Of a DNA stretch of 64,000 nt, positions 15,542 to 23,819 are shown piece after piece. Position numbers and translations under genes: made by a program. This DNA comes from Actinocatenispora sera (GTDB lineage Bacteria > Actinomycetota > Actinomycetes > Mycobacteriales > Micromonosporaceae), in NCBI RefSeq assembly GCF_018324685.1, contig NZ_AP023354.1, positions 1,674,001 to 1,738,000 of the forward strand. The letters run 5' to 3'. The notes under the pieces are model-generated. The model had not been told where the DNA came from and searched no databases. It worked only from the letters and a program-made list of their open reading frames with translations. The number at the start of each line of letters is the position of its first letter. Within the stretch, counting starts at the first letter, position 1.

Positions 15542-16453
15542 TCAGGACCGGTCGGCCCGAGGTTCGTCCACTATGGACATGCACGCCTGGATGAGCGCGC
15601 GGAGCTCCGCGCGCGGCGGGTCCGGTCGTACCGCGAGGTAGGTCGGCATCGCCGGGGCCGGCGGGGCGAGCGGCCGGAACACCACGCCGGGCGGGGCGAT
15701 CTGGCCGGCCTGCGCCGCGTAGTACACCGTCCAGGAGGGTGTGCCGAAGCCGATCGCGGCCAGGGTGTCCTGGTCGGTGGTGAACTCCGGGCCGAGCGTC
15801 GGGGTGAACCCGGCCCGCCGGCAACTGTCCAGCACCAGGTCGTACAGCGGGGGATTGCGCTGCCGGCTGGCGAGGCGCAGCGGCAGGTCGGCGAGCGCCG
15901 CCAGCTCGATCCGGGACCGGACCGCGAGGTCGTGCCGGGCCGGCAGCGCCACCACCAGCGGGTCGTGCCAGACCGCCAGCAGCTCCAACGCGGCGTCCCG
16001 CTGCTCGCCGCGGACCAGCGTCGCGTCCAGCTCCCCGGAGCGCACCCGGCGCAGCCGGTCCGCGACCGGCGCGGTCACCAGGTCGAGCGTCGCGTCCGGG
16101 GCCAGCTCGCGGAACCGGGCCAGCAGCGTGTCCAGCCGGGCGCCGAGCCCGGTGCTGGTGCCCAGCCGGACCGTACCGTCACGCCGGCTGCGCAGGTCGT
16201 CGATCGCCGCCCGGGCCGCCTCGACGTCGGCGAGCACCCGCTCGGCGTGCGGCAGCAGCCGGTGCCCGGCCTCGGTGAGCCGGACCGTGCGGGTGCTGCG
16301 GTCGAACAGGTCGACGCCCAGCTCGCGCTCCAGCCGGCGCAGCTGCTGGCTGACCGCCGACTGCACGATGTTCAGCCGTTCCGCGGCGCGGCCGAAGTGC
16401 AGTTCCTCGGTCAGCGTCAGGAAGTACCGCAGCTGCCGCAGTTCCACGTCCAC
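15542..16453 (-). CDS. LysR-family transcriptional regulator
   Basis: A 303-residue LysR protein. The winged HTH is at about residues 5-65 (LRQLRYFLTLTEELHFGRAA, then AVSQQLRRLERELG), followed by a linker helix and the two-lobed effector domain. GTG at 16453 gives the normal MDVELRQLRYF start. It is divergent from an alpha/beta hydrolase gene at 16555; the gap has a repeated GATCAGT (about 16458-16480), a probable operator. It likely controls the two hydrolase genes; the inducer is unknown. Confidence 0.92.
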   Translation of the reverse strand: MDVELRQLRYFLTLTEELHFGRAAERLNIVQSAVSQQLRRLERELGVDLFDRSTRTVRLTEAGHRLLPHAERVLADVEAARAAIDDLRSRRDGTVRLGTSTGLGARLDTLLARFRELAPDATLDLVTAPVADRLRRVRSGELDATLVRGEQRDAALELLAVWHDPLVVALPARHDLAVRSRIELAALADLPLRLASRQRNPPLYDLVLDSCRRAGFTPTLGPEFTTDQDTLAAIGFGTPSWTVYYAAQAGQIAPPGVVFRPLAPPAPAMPTYLAVRPDPPRAELRALIQACMSIVDEPRADRS

Positions 16454-16554
16454 CCCGTTCGATCAGTTTTCGTGATCAGTGTAGTCGCAGGTCACGCGTT
16501 GATCGCCGGCGTCACCGGCGGTTGGCTGAGCTCATCGAAGGAGGAGGAGCCGAG

Positions 16555-17334
16555 ATGCCACACCTGACCGTCGACGACACCACGATCTACTACGAGGACG
16601 CCGGAACCGGCGCACCGATCCTGTTCCTGCACGGCTGGGGCACCAGCGGCCGGGTGTGGGGCGCGCAGGTCCCCGAGTTCGCCGCCGACCACCGGGTGGT
16701 CGTACCGGACTGGCGCGGCTGCGGCCGGTCCGGCCGGCCCGCCACCGGCAACGACATCGCCGGCGTGGTAGGCGACCTGATCGAACTGATCGGCGCCCTC
16801 GGCCTGACCCGGCCGATCGTCGTCGGCTCGTCGATGGGCGGGGCGTTCGCCACCGAACTGGCGCTGCGCCGCCCCGACCTCGTCGGCGGCGTCGTCTCCG
16901 TCGACAGCCCCGGGTACTGGCCGGCCCAGGGCATGGACCTGCCCGCGATCATGTCCGCCATCCGGGGCGACCGCGCCGGCTTCATCGCGTCCTGGGTGCC
17001 CCACTGGTACGCCCCGGGCACGTCCCCGGCGCTGATCGACTGGACGGTGCGGCAGATCCTCGACTCCGGCACGTTCGCCGACGGCCAGTTCGCCCAGTTC
17101 AGCACCTACGATCCCCGGCCGGTACTGCCCGACCTGCAGGTACGGATCCACTACCTGCACGGGGAGCTGGACGCCGAGACACCGGTCGCGGTGGCGCGGG
17201 AGTGCGCCGCGTGTACGCCCGGGGCCACCGTCACGGTGATCCCCGGCGCCGGCCACCTGCCGCACCAGGAGCGCCCGGCCGAGTTCAACGCGGCGCTGCG
17301 CGTCGTGCTGGACCCGATGCTCGCCACCGTCTGA
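16555..17334 (+). CDS. Alpha/beta hydrolase
   Basis: A 259-residue alpha/beta-fold hydrolase. The oxyanion loop is LFLHGWGTSG (about 23-32), the nucleophile elbow is VGSSMGGAF (Ser near 96), and the catalytic His is in GAGHLPHQER (about 234-243). It resembles non-heme peroxidase/esterase members of the family. ATG at 16555 is preceded by GGAGGAGGAG. It is divergent from LysR and 24 nt before a second hydrolase gene, probably in one operon. Confidence 0.88.
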   Translation: MPHLTVDDTTIYYEDAGTGAPILFLHGWGTSGRVWGAQVPEFAADHRVVVPDWRGCGRSGRPATGNDIAGVVGDLIELIGALGLTRPIVVGSSMGGAFATELALRRPDLVGGVVSVDSPGYWPAQGMDLPAIMSAIRGDRAGFIASWVPHWYAPGTSPALIDWTVRQILDSGTFADGQFAQFSTYDPRPVLPDLQVRIHYLHGELDAETPVAVARECAACTPGATVTVIPGAGHLPHQERPAEFNAALRVVLDPMLATV

Positions 17335-17358
17335 CCGCCACCGGAACGGAGAACCGCG

Positions 17359-18183
17359 ATGCCCCACGCCCCGATCATGATCGGCGGCCGGCCCGCCACC
17401 GTCGGCTACGACGTCACCGGTACCGGCCCGGGCCTGGTCCTGGTGCACGGCACCGGCGCCGACCGGCGCCAGTGGCAGCCGCTGATCGACCACCTCGCCG
17501 ACCGGTTCACCATCGTGGCGCCGGACTACTCGGGCTCCGGCGACACCACCGATCACGGCGGCCCGGTCAGCCTCGCCGACCTGGCCGACGAGGTACTGGC
17601 CGCGGCCGACCACGCCGGGCTGGTCGACTTCCACCTGGCCGGCCACTCCCTCGGTGCGGTGGTGGCCACCCAGCTCGCCGCAACCCACCCGGACCGGGTC
17701 CGCTCGCTCGCCCTGCACGCCGGCTGGGTGCGCACCACCACCCGGATGGCGGTCGAGCTGCGGTACTGGCTCACCCTGTTGCGGCTCGACGCCGCGCACG
17801 GCAGCACGCTGTTCTGCGAGCTGCTGCTGCTCACCGCGCTCGGCCCGGGGTTCTGGCGGTCGGTGACGCCGTCGCAGTACGCGCTGCTGCTCGCCGAGTT
17901 CGCCGCCGGCCTGGCGCCGGGCACCGACCGGCAGACGCAGGTGGACCTGTCCGTCGACCTCACCGACCGGCTGGCCGCGATCACCGCGCCGACCCTGGTA
18001 CTGGCCAGCGCGCACGACCAGATCATCCCGCCGGAGCAGCAGCAGGCGCTGCTCGCCGGGATCGCGGACGCCCGGTACGCCGAGATCGACGCCGGGCACG
18101 GCGCCCCGGCCGAGGACCCGGCCGGCTTCGTCGCCAAGCTCGCCGGCTTCCTGCTGGACCAGCACCCCGTCCCCGTCGCCTGA
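17359..18183 (+). CDS. Alpha/beta hydrolase
   Basis: A 274-residue alpha/beta hydrolase. LVLVHGTGADRRQW (about 31-44) is the oxyanion region, LAGHSLGAVVA carries the nucleophile Ser near 98, an acid is in the ASAHDQIIPP loop and the His is in DAGHGAPAEDP. A helical cap of about 70 residues follows the nucleophile. The ATG at 17359 follows GGAGAACC. It is probably cotranscribed with the hydrolase before it, both under the divergent LysR. Substrate unknown. Confidence 0.88.
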   Translation: MPHAPIMIGGRPATVGYDVTGTGPGLVLVHGTGADRRQWQPLIDHLADRFTIVAPDYSGSGDTTDHGGPVSLADLADEVLAAADHAGLVDFHLAGHSLGAVVATQLAATHPDRVRSLALHAGWVRTTTRMAVELRYWLTLLRLDAAHGSTLFCELLLLTALGPGFWRSVTPSQYALLLAEFAAGLAPGTDRQTQVDLSVDLTDRLAAITAPTLVLASAHDQIIPPEQQQALLAGIADARYAEIDAGHGAPAEDPAGFVAKLAGFLLDQHPVPVA

Positions 18184-18245
18184 CCGGCGACCGGTTTCCG
18201 GTCGGCGGTTCGACGCGGTTGCGCCGGACCCGCCGCGGTACGCGG

Positions 18246-18668
18246 TCAGCTCGAACCGCGCACCGCTCCGGCGGCGGACAGCGTGGCCCGGATGACCGTC
18301 GAACCGTGCTCCACGAACTCGGCGATCGGGCCGGCCAGGTCGGCCGGGATGACATCGGTGTGCCAGACGAACCGGGTCCTGCCGTCCGCCTCGGGTAGCG
18401 CCTGCATCCAGGCATGGTGATGGGACGGATGCAGGTTGCCGCCGACGACGGTGTACGCGACCCGGCGGCTCGTCGCGTCGAGGTCGACGAGTCGCTCGTG
18501 CACGATGGTCCCGTCGGCGAACGTGACGGTGCGGGTGTCGTCGTGCAACTGCGTGTCGACGACGAAGCCGGGCGCGAGCCGCCGATGCACCGCGCCGTAG
18601 TCGGCGAGGACGTCCCAGACGTCCTCGGGGCGGGCATCGACGACGAACTCCTGGTGGATGGCTGCCAT
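18246..18668 (-). CDS. SRPBCC-family polyketide cyclase/dehydrase-like protein
   Basis: A 140-residue START/SRPBCC helix-grip protein. AAIHQEFVVDARPEDVWDVL at the N-terminus and the VVGGNLHPSHHHAWMQAL strand pair are typical. These proteins bind hydrophobic ligands in a deep pocket; actual activity is unknown. ATG at 18668. It starts 14 nt after the stop of the VOC gene on the same strand, so the two are probably one operon. Confidence 0.85.
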   Translation of the reverse strand: MAAIHQEFVVDARPEDVWDVLADYGAVHRRLAPGFVVDTQLHDDTRTVTFADGTIVHERLVDLDATSRRVAYTVVGGNLHPSHHHAWMQALPEADGRTRFVWHTDVIPADLAGPIAEFVEHGSTVIRATLSAAGAVRGSS

Positions 18669-18682
18669 GTGGTACTCCCTGA

Positions 18683-19039
18683 TCAGGTGGCGGCGATGCA
18701 GAACGGGTGGCCCTCCGGGTCGGCGAGCACCGTCCACTGGTCGCCGCCGGGCTGGAACTCCGGCTTCGTGGCGCCGAGGGCGAGCAGTTCGGTGACCGCG
18801 GCGGCCACGTCGTCGACGGCGAAGTCCAGGTGCGCGTGCTTGCCGGCGTCCGGCCAGCCGGGCCCCCGGTAGCCGTCGACCCGCTGGAACGCGAGCTGCA
18901 CCGGCCCGTCGCCCAGGTAGGCCGAATCGGCGTCGCTGTCGTTGATCCGCCATCCGGTCGCGTTCCGGTAGAACTCGGCCAACCCCTTCGGGTCGGCGCA
19001 GTCGAGGATGATGGCGGTGGGCGTTGCCTGGACTGGAAT
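18683..19039 (-). CDS. VOC family protein, start uncertain
   Basis: A VOC (glyoxalase-like) protein of about 118 residues. AIILDCADPKGLAEFYRNAT is the first module and HLDFAVDDVAAAVTELLALG the second. The domain begins right after codon 6 of an ATT codon at 19039 that has GAGGGAG at ideal spacing, so a rare ATT start is possible. The in-frame ATG at 19102 lacks a ribosome site and would add 21 residues not found in this family. The gene lies upstream of the SRPBCC gene and divergent from an AraC regulator. Confidence 0.75.
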   Translation of the reverse strand: MPVQATPTAIILDCADPKGLAEFYRNATGWRINDSDADSAYLGDGPVQLAFQRVDGYRGPGWPDAGKHAHLDFAVDDVAAAVTELLALGATKPEFQPGGDQWTVLADPEGHPFCIAAT

Positions 19040-19178
19040 GGGTGACTCCCTCGGATGATCTCGTGCGTGTCCTCGTGACTCGCCGAGGACACGCCCCAGC
19101 ATCCGGTCGACCGCCCGGCGCCGTCTTGAACATCCTTGCGGTGCACCGTTGTCGTACCCCCGGCGTACGGTTCGGCGC

Positions 19179-20084
19179 GTGCTGGCCACCGTGACCCTTG
19201 CCGCCCGGGCCGAGTTCGCCGTGACCGCGGTGACCTGCCGGGACGAGCAGGTGCACTGGACGCGGCCGGCGGCCCGGGGCGACCACCGACTGGTGCTGGT
19301 GCGGCACGGCCGGTTCCGCCGGGCGACCGACGGCGCCGCCGCCGATCTCGACCGCACCGTCGGCTACCTGGGCACGCCGCACGAGGAGGAGCGGTTCGCC
19401 CATCCGGCCGGCGATGACGCGTGCACCTCGGTGTCGTTCGCGGCCGGGCTGTGGGACGGCCGCGCCGCCGCCCGGTCGGTGTACGTCGACGCCCGGATCG
19501 AGCTGGCGCACCGCCGGCTGCTGGCGGCGGCGCGCGGCGGCGATGTCGACTACTCGCTGGTCGAGGAGCTGCTGGGCCTCGTCGCGGCCGCCGCCGGGCA
19601 CCCGGAGCCGCGGCCGGGCGTGCGAGACCAGGCGCTGGTGGCAGCGGCCCGCACGGCGGTCCTCGACGACGCGCCGGGGGCGGCGCGGCTGTGCTCGCTG
19701 TCCGCCCTGCTGCGCGTCTCGCCGTACCGGCTGAGTCGGGTGTTCTCGGCCCGGATGGGCGTGTCGCTGACCCGGTACCGGAACCGGGTTCGGGTCGGTC
19801 GGGCGCTGGACCGGCTCGGCGCGGGCGAGTCCGACCTGGCCGGCCTCGCCGCCCGGCTCGGCTTCGCCGACCAGGCGCACCTGACCAGGACGGTGCGGGC
19901 GCAGCTGGGGCACACTCCGACCGCGCTGCGCCGGCTGCTCACGCCGCAGACCGGAACGGACGAGCGCGGAGGGCCGGTGCCGCGTCCGACCGGAGCGGAC
20001 GAGCGGCGTCAGGCGCGGGGCGCGGCGGGCGCCTCGACCGCGTCCGGGACCGGGGCCGGCGGCGTCGCGCGCCGGGTGCGGTAG
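19179..20084 (+). CDS. AraC-family transcriptional regulator
   Basis: A 301-residue regulator. The N-terminal part is an AraC-type sensing domain. The C-terminal double HTH runs from about 170 to 260 (LCSLSALLRVSPYRLSRVFS and LAARLGFADQAHLTRTVRAQ). The GTG at 19179 lies 7 nt after TACGGT (19166-19171). It is divergent from the VOC/SRPBCC pair, its likely target. Its low-complexity C-terminal tail overlaps the 3' end of the converging MFS gene by 76 bp. Confidence 0.87.
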   Translation: MLATVTLAARAEFAVTAVTCRDEQVHWTRPAARGDHRLVLVRHGRFRRATDGAAADLDRTVGYLGTPHEEERFAHPAGDDACTSVSFAAGLWDGRAAARSVYVDARIELAHRRLLAAARGGDVDYSLVEELLGLVAAAAGHPEPRPGVRDQALVAAARTAVLDDAPGAARLCSLSALLRVSPYRLSRVFSARMGVSLTRYRNRVRVGRALDRLGAGESDLAGLAARLGFADQAHLTRTVRAQLGHTPTALRRLLTPQTGTDERGGPVPRPTGADERRQARGAAGASTASGTGAGGVARRVR

Positions 20085-21337
20085 AGGATGCCGCCGACCG
20101 CCGCAGCGGCGAGGGCGGCCACGGCGCCGCCGACGACCAGGCCGACGCGCGGGCCGTAGGTCTCGGTGATCCAGCCGATCAGCGGGCCGCCGATCGGGGT
20201 GCCGCCGGTGAACACCAGCATGTACACGCCCATCACCCGGCCGCGCATCTCGGGTGCGGCGGCCAGCTGCACGGTGGTGTTCGCGGCGTTGTTGAACGTC
20301 ATCCCGACCAGCCCGATCACCAGCAGCAGCGGCGCGAAGACGGCGAACCACGGGGCCAGCGCGGCGACGATCTCCAGCGCACCGAACCCGATCGCCGCGA
20401 ACACCAGCAGCCGCAGCCGGGTGGTGGTGCGTCGGGCCGCGAGCAGCGCGCCGGCCAGCGAGCCGAGCGCCATCAGCGTGTTGAACAGCCCGTACGTGCC
20501 GGCACCGTGATGGAACACGTTCTTCGCGAACGCGGACAGCACGATCGCCCAGTTGTACCCGAACGTGCCGACGAAGCCGACCAGCACGATCGGCCAGATC
20601 AGCTCCTTGCGGCCGGCGATGTAGCGCAACCCCTCGCGCAGCTGGCCCTTGGCGCGGGCGATGCGCGGCGCCGGGAACAGCTCGTGCGGTCGCATCAGGA
20701 CCAGCCCGGTGAGTACCCCGCCGAAGCTGAGCGCGTTGAGCCCGAACGCCCAGCCGGCGCCGACGGCATTGATCAGCACGCCGGCGACCGCCGGGCCGAT
20801 CAGCCGGGCGGACTGGAAGATCGCCGAGTTGAGCGACACCGCGTTGCGCAGGTCCTTCTCGCCGACCATCTCGGTGACGAACGACTGCCGCGTCGGGTTG
20901 TCCACCACGGTGGCGAACCCGAGCAGCAGCGCGATCAGGTACACGTACCAGACCCGGACGGTGCCGGTGAGGGTGAGCACCGCGAGCGACGCGGCGAGCA
21001 GCCCCATCACCGACTGGGTGAAGATCAACGTGCGGCGCTTGGGGTAGCGGTCGGCGAGCACGCCGCCCCACAGCCCGAACAGCAGCATCGGCAGGAACTG
21101 CAGCGCGGTGGTGATGCCGACCGCGGTGGACGAGTTGGTGAGGCTCAGCACCAGCCAGTCCTGCGCGATGCGCTGCATCCAGGTACCGGTGTTGGAGACG
21201 ATCTGGCCGGTCGCGAACAGCCGGTAGTTGCGGACGCGCAGCGAACGGAACGTGCCACCGGCCCACGTGCCGAACCCTGCGACCACTCCTGCTGCACCCA
21301 CCTTCTGCGACAGGTTCCATTCTGGCGCAGAAGTCAT
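20009..21337 (-). CDS. MFS exporter (EntS/MFS_3-like)
   Basis: A 442-residue permease with about twelve membrane helices, of the enterobactin-exporter-like MFS_3 group that expels drugs or siderophores. LWGGVLADRYPKRRTLIFTQ near residue 89 is the loop 2-3 motif, and AAPEMRGRVMGVYML near 355 is a hallmark of this group. ATG at 21337. TTAGCTAA just upstream is a possible operator half. It converges on the AraC gene with a 76-bp overlap. Confidence 0.9.
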   Translation of the reverse strand: MTSAPEWNLSQKVGAAGVVAGFGTWAGGTFRSLRVRNYRLFATGQIVSNTGTWMQRIAQDWLVLSLTNSSTAVGITTALQFLPMLLFGLWGGVLADRYPKRRTLIFTQSVMGLLAASLAVLTLTGTVRVWYVYLIALLLGFATVVDNPTRQSFVTEMVGEKDLRNAVSLNSAIFQSARLIGPAVAGVLINAVGAGWAFGLNALSFGGVLTGLVLMRPHELFPAPRIARAKGQLREGLRYIAGRKELIWPIVLVGFVGTFGYNWAIVLSAFAKNVFHHGAGTYGLFNTLMALGSLAGALLAARRTTTRLRLLVFAAIGFGALEIVAALAPWFAVFAPLLLVIGLVGMTFNNAANTTVQLAAAPEMRGRVMGVYMLVFTGGTPIGGPLIGWITETYGPRVGLVVGGAVAALAAAAVGGILYRTRRATPPAPVPDAVEAPAAPRA

Positions 21338-21377
21338 TTACTTAGCTAACAAAACCAGTCTTGCTGTGGGCCAGCTC

Positions 21378-22262
21378 TCAGGTCTGTGGTGGGGCGGTGG
21401 CGTCGACGGCGATCTCGTACAGCCGCTCCAGCCGGACGGCCGACTCCGGGTCGGCCGGCGTGTACGTCGTCAGCAGCGTCTCGCTGCGCGGGCCGAACCA
21501 GAGGTTCGTGTACCGCAGCCGGACCAGCCCGACGTCGTCCGTCAGGTACTCCTTCGTCAGGTTCTCCGGTTCGCGCACGTCGTGCCGGTCCCACAGGTCG
21601 GCGAACAGCGGGGACTGGTGCCGCAGCGTGCGCAGCAGCTGCTTCCAGGCCGGTTCGGCGACGTGCCGGGCCATCGCGGCCCGGAACTGCGCCACCACCA
21701 TCGGCGCCTTCTCCTCCCAGCCGACGATCCGGGCCTGGAACGACGGGTCGGTGAACAACAGCAGCGTGGTGTTGCGCTGCTCCACCGGGATTGCGGACAG
21801 CCCGCCCAACATCCGGTCGTACGTCCGGTTGTACGCCAGGAGGTCGGTGCGGGCGTTCTTCACGCACGCCGGGAACGGCTCCAGCTGGGTGAGCATCAGC
21901 TGGATCTCCGGCGACACCGCGGCGCAGTCCTTCGTCACCTCCGGCGCCGGCACGTTCGCCAGCCGGTACAGGTGGGCCCGCTCGTGCGGGTCGAGCCGCA
22001 GGGTGCGCGAGACCGCCTCCAGCACCTGGCCGGACGGTTGGATGTCGCGGCCCTGCTCCAGCCACGTGTACCAGGTGACCCCGACGCCGGCCAGCTGCGC
22101 GACCTCCTCCCGGCGCAGCCCCGGAGTGCGGCGGCGCCGGCCGGGCGGCAACCCCACCTGGGCCGGGACCAGACGCTCCCGCCGGGTACGCAGGAAATCG
22201 GACAGCTCGCGCCGGCGCACCGCGGCCGTGTCCCGGGTGCCCGTACCCAACAGCTCTCCCAT
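21378..22262 (-). CDS. XRE-family regulator with MmyB-like ligand domain
   Basis: A 294-residue protein. An XRE-type HTH lies at about 45-100 (RREEVAQLAGVGVTWYTWLE). The C-terminal MmyB-like domain (about 115-280) probably binds a fatty acid or small ligand. ATG at 22262. It is divergent from an MFS drug-type exporter, and two TACCAG-based palindromes between them fit a repressor controlling both genes. Confidence 0.88.
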   Translation of the reverse strand: MGELLGTGTRDTAAVRRRELSDFLRTRRERLVPAQVGLPPGRRRRTPGLRREEVAQLAGVGVTWYTWLEQGRDIQPSGQVLEAVSRTLRLDPHERAHLYRLANVPAPEVTKDCAAVSPEIQLMLTQLEPFPACVKNARTDLLAYNRTYDRMLGGLSAIPVEQRNTTLLLFTDPSFQARIVGWEEKAPMVVAQFRAAMARHVAEPAWKQLLRTLRHQSPLFADLWDRHDVREPENLTKEYLTDDVGLVRLRYTNLWFGPRSETLLTTYTPADPESAVRLERLYEIAVDATAPPQT

Positions 22263-22292
22263 GCTTCCACTGTGCCGCCCGCACCAGCCGGT

Positions 22293-22336
22293 TACCAGGT
22301 AGTGCTGGTACCCGGATAACCACGCACTGGTACCAG
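22293..22336. promoter_or_regulatory. Paired operator palindromes between XRE and MFS genes
   Basis: TACCAG-N6-CTGGTA lies at 22293-22310 and the uninterrupted palindrome CTGGTACCAG at 22327-22336. Both use the same half-site. They occupy the 101-nt gap between divergent genes, so they are likely binding sites of the XRE protein. Inferred. Confidence 0.6.
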
Positions 22337-22363
22337 GTTGGGCGCCGGCGGAGCGTGGTGGGC

Positions 22364-23800
22364 ATGACCAACACCCTCGCCATCCGGCCCACCCGGCACC
22401 GGTTGCGGCGCGCGGCACCCGGCGGACTGACCGCGGCTGGCCTGACGACCCTGCTGATCGGCGCCGCGCTGGCACCGATCGACTTCATGGTGGTCAACGT
22501 GGCGCTGCCCACCATCGACCGCGACCTGCACGTCTCCACCTCCACCCTGGAACTGATCGTCGCCGGGTACGGCATCAGCTACGCGCTGCTGCTCGTGCTC
22601 GGCGGCCGGCTCGGCGACGCGTTCGGTCGCCGCCGGCTGTTCCTCACCGGGCTCGCCGCGTTCACCCTCACCTCCCTGGTCTGCGGCCTCGCCCCGAACG
22701 TGCAGACGCTGATCGTCGCCCGGATCGCCCAGGGCGCCGCCGGCGCGCTGATGCTGCCGCAGGTGCTCGCCACCATCCAGGCCACCACCACCGGTACCCG
22801 GCGGGCCCGCGCGATCGGCCGGTTCGGCGCCACCTCCGGCATCGCCAGCCTGATCGGCCAGGTCGGCGGCGGCCTGCTGCTCGCGGCGAACGTCGCCGAC
22901 ACCGGCTGGCGGCCCATCTTCCTGATCAACGTGCCGATCGGGCTCACCGCACTGCTGCTCGCGGTGCGTACCGTGCCGGCGACCCGGTCCGACAGGCCGG
23001 CCCGCGCCGACCTCGCCGGTACCGTGCTGCTCGCGGTCACCATCGCCGCCCTGCTGGTACCGCTGACCGAGGGGCGGGCGCTCGGCTGGCCGGCCTGGCT
23101 GCTCGCGCTGTTCGCCGTGGTACCCGTCGCGGCCGTCGCCTTCTTCCTGGTGGAACGGCGGATCGAGCGGTCCGGCCGGCTGCCGCTGCTGCCGCCCTCG
23201 CTGCTCCGGCTGCCCGGCGTACGCGGTGGGCTGCTCGCCGCGGTCCCGTTCTTCGTCGGCTTCGGCGGCTTCATGTTCGTCTACGCCCTGGCCATGCAGC
23301 AGGGACTCGGCCTCGGCCCGCTCGGCGCCGGGCTCGCGATCAGCCCGCTCGCGGTCGCGTTCTTCGTCTTCTCGATGCTCAGCCCGCGGCTGATCGCCCG
23401 GTTCGGCCGGCGCGCGCTGCCGCTCGGCGTGGCCGTACAGGGACTCGGCATCGCGCTGATGATTCCGGTGGTGCTGTTCGGCTGGTCGCACCGGGCGCCG
23501 CTGCTGCTGATCGTGCCGCTGGTGGTCGCCGGCGCCGGGCAGGCGGTCGGCGCGATGTCGATCTTCCGGATCGTGCTCGCCGAGGTACCCGCCGATCGGG
23601 CCGGCGCCGGCAGCGGCATCCTCACCACCACCCAGCAGACCGCCATCGCCCTCGGTACGGCCCTGCTCGGCAGCCTGTACGCCACGGTCGCCGGCGGCGG
23701 CGCCGGCGCGGCGCACGGGATGGCCGCCGTACTGACCGCGCAGCTCGCCGCCTGCATCCTCATCGCCGCGCTCGGCCGCCGCCTCCCGCAACCCCGCTGA
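22364..23800 (+). CDS. MFS drug exporter, DHA2 (14-helix) family
   Basis: A 478-residue permease of the EmrB/QacA type, a proton antiporter that exports drugs. ALAPIDFMVVNVALPTIDRD (about 36-55) is DHA2 motif D1, LGGRLGDAFGRRRLF (about 83-97) is motif A, and the RIAQGAAGALMLPQVLA stretch is motif C-like. ATG at 22364. It is controlled, by position and operators, by the divergent XRE regulator. Confidence 0.93.
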   Translation: MTNTLAIRPTRHRLRRAAPGGLTAAGLTTLLIGAALAPIDFMVVNVALPTIDRDLHVSTSTLELIVAGYGISYALLLVLGGRLGDAFGRRRLFLTGLAAFTLTSLVCGLAPNVQTLIVARIAQGAAGALMLPQVLATIQATTTGTRRARAIGRFGATSGIASLIGQVGGGLLLAANVADTGWRPIFLINVPIGLTALLLAVRTVPATRSDRPARADLAGTVLLAVTIAALLVPLTEGRALGWPAWLLALFAVVPVAAVAFFLVERRIERSGRLPLLPPSLLRLPGVRGGLLAAVPFFVGFGGFMFVYALAMQQGLGLGPLGAGLAISPLAVAFFVFSMLSPRLIARFGRRALPLGVAVQGLGIALMIPVVLFGWSHRAPLLLIVPLVVAGAGQAVGAMSIFRIVLAEVPADRAGAGSGILTTTQQTAIALGTALLGSLYATVAGGGAGAAHGMAAVLTAQLAACILIAALGRRLPQPR

Positions 23801-23819
23801 CGCCTCCGCCGCGGGGGAA

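Noticed and set aside
16492-19146. Open frame of about 884 codons on the minus strand
   Set aside because: Shadow of two hydrolase genes; no domain recognisable in its translation apart from a garbled VOC segment in the wrong frame.
20009-20084. AraC tail overlapping the MFS 3' end as a sign of error
   Set aside because: Antisense tail-to-tail overlaps of this size occur in dense GC-rich genomes, and both frames look intact.
16555-23800. Secondary-metabolite gene cluster
   Set aside because: Hydrolases, SRPBCC, VOC and exporters are present, but there is no core synthase, so a cluster call is not supported.
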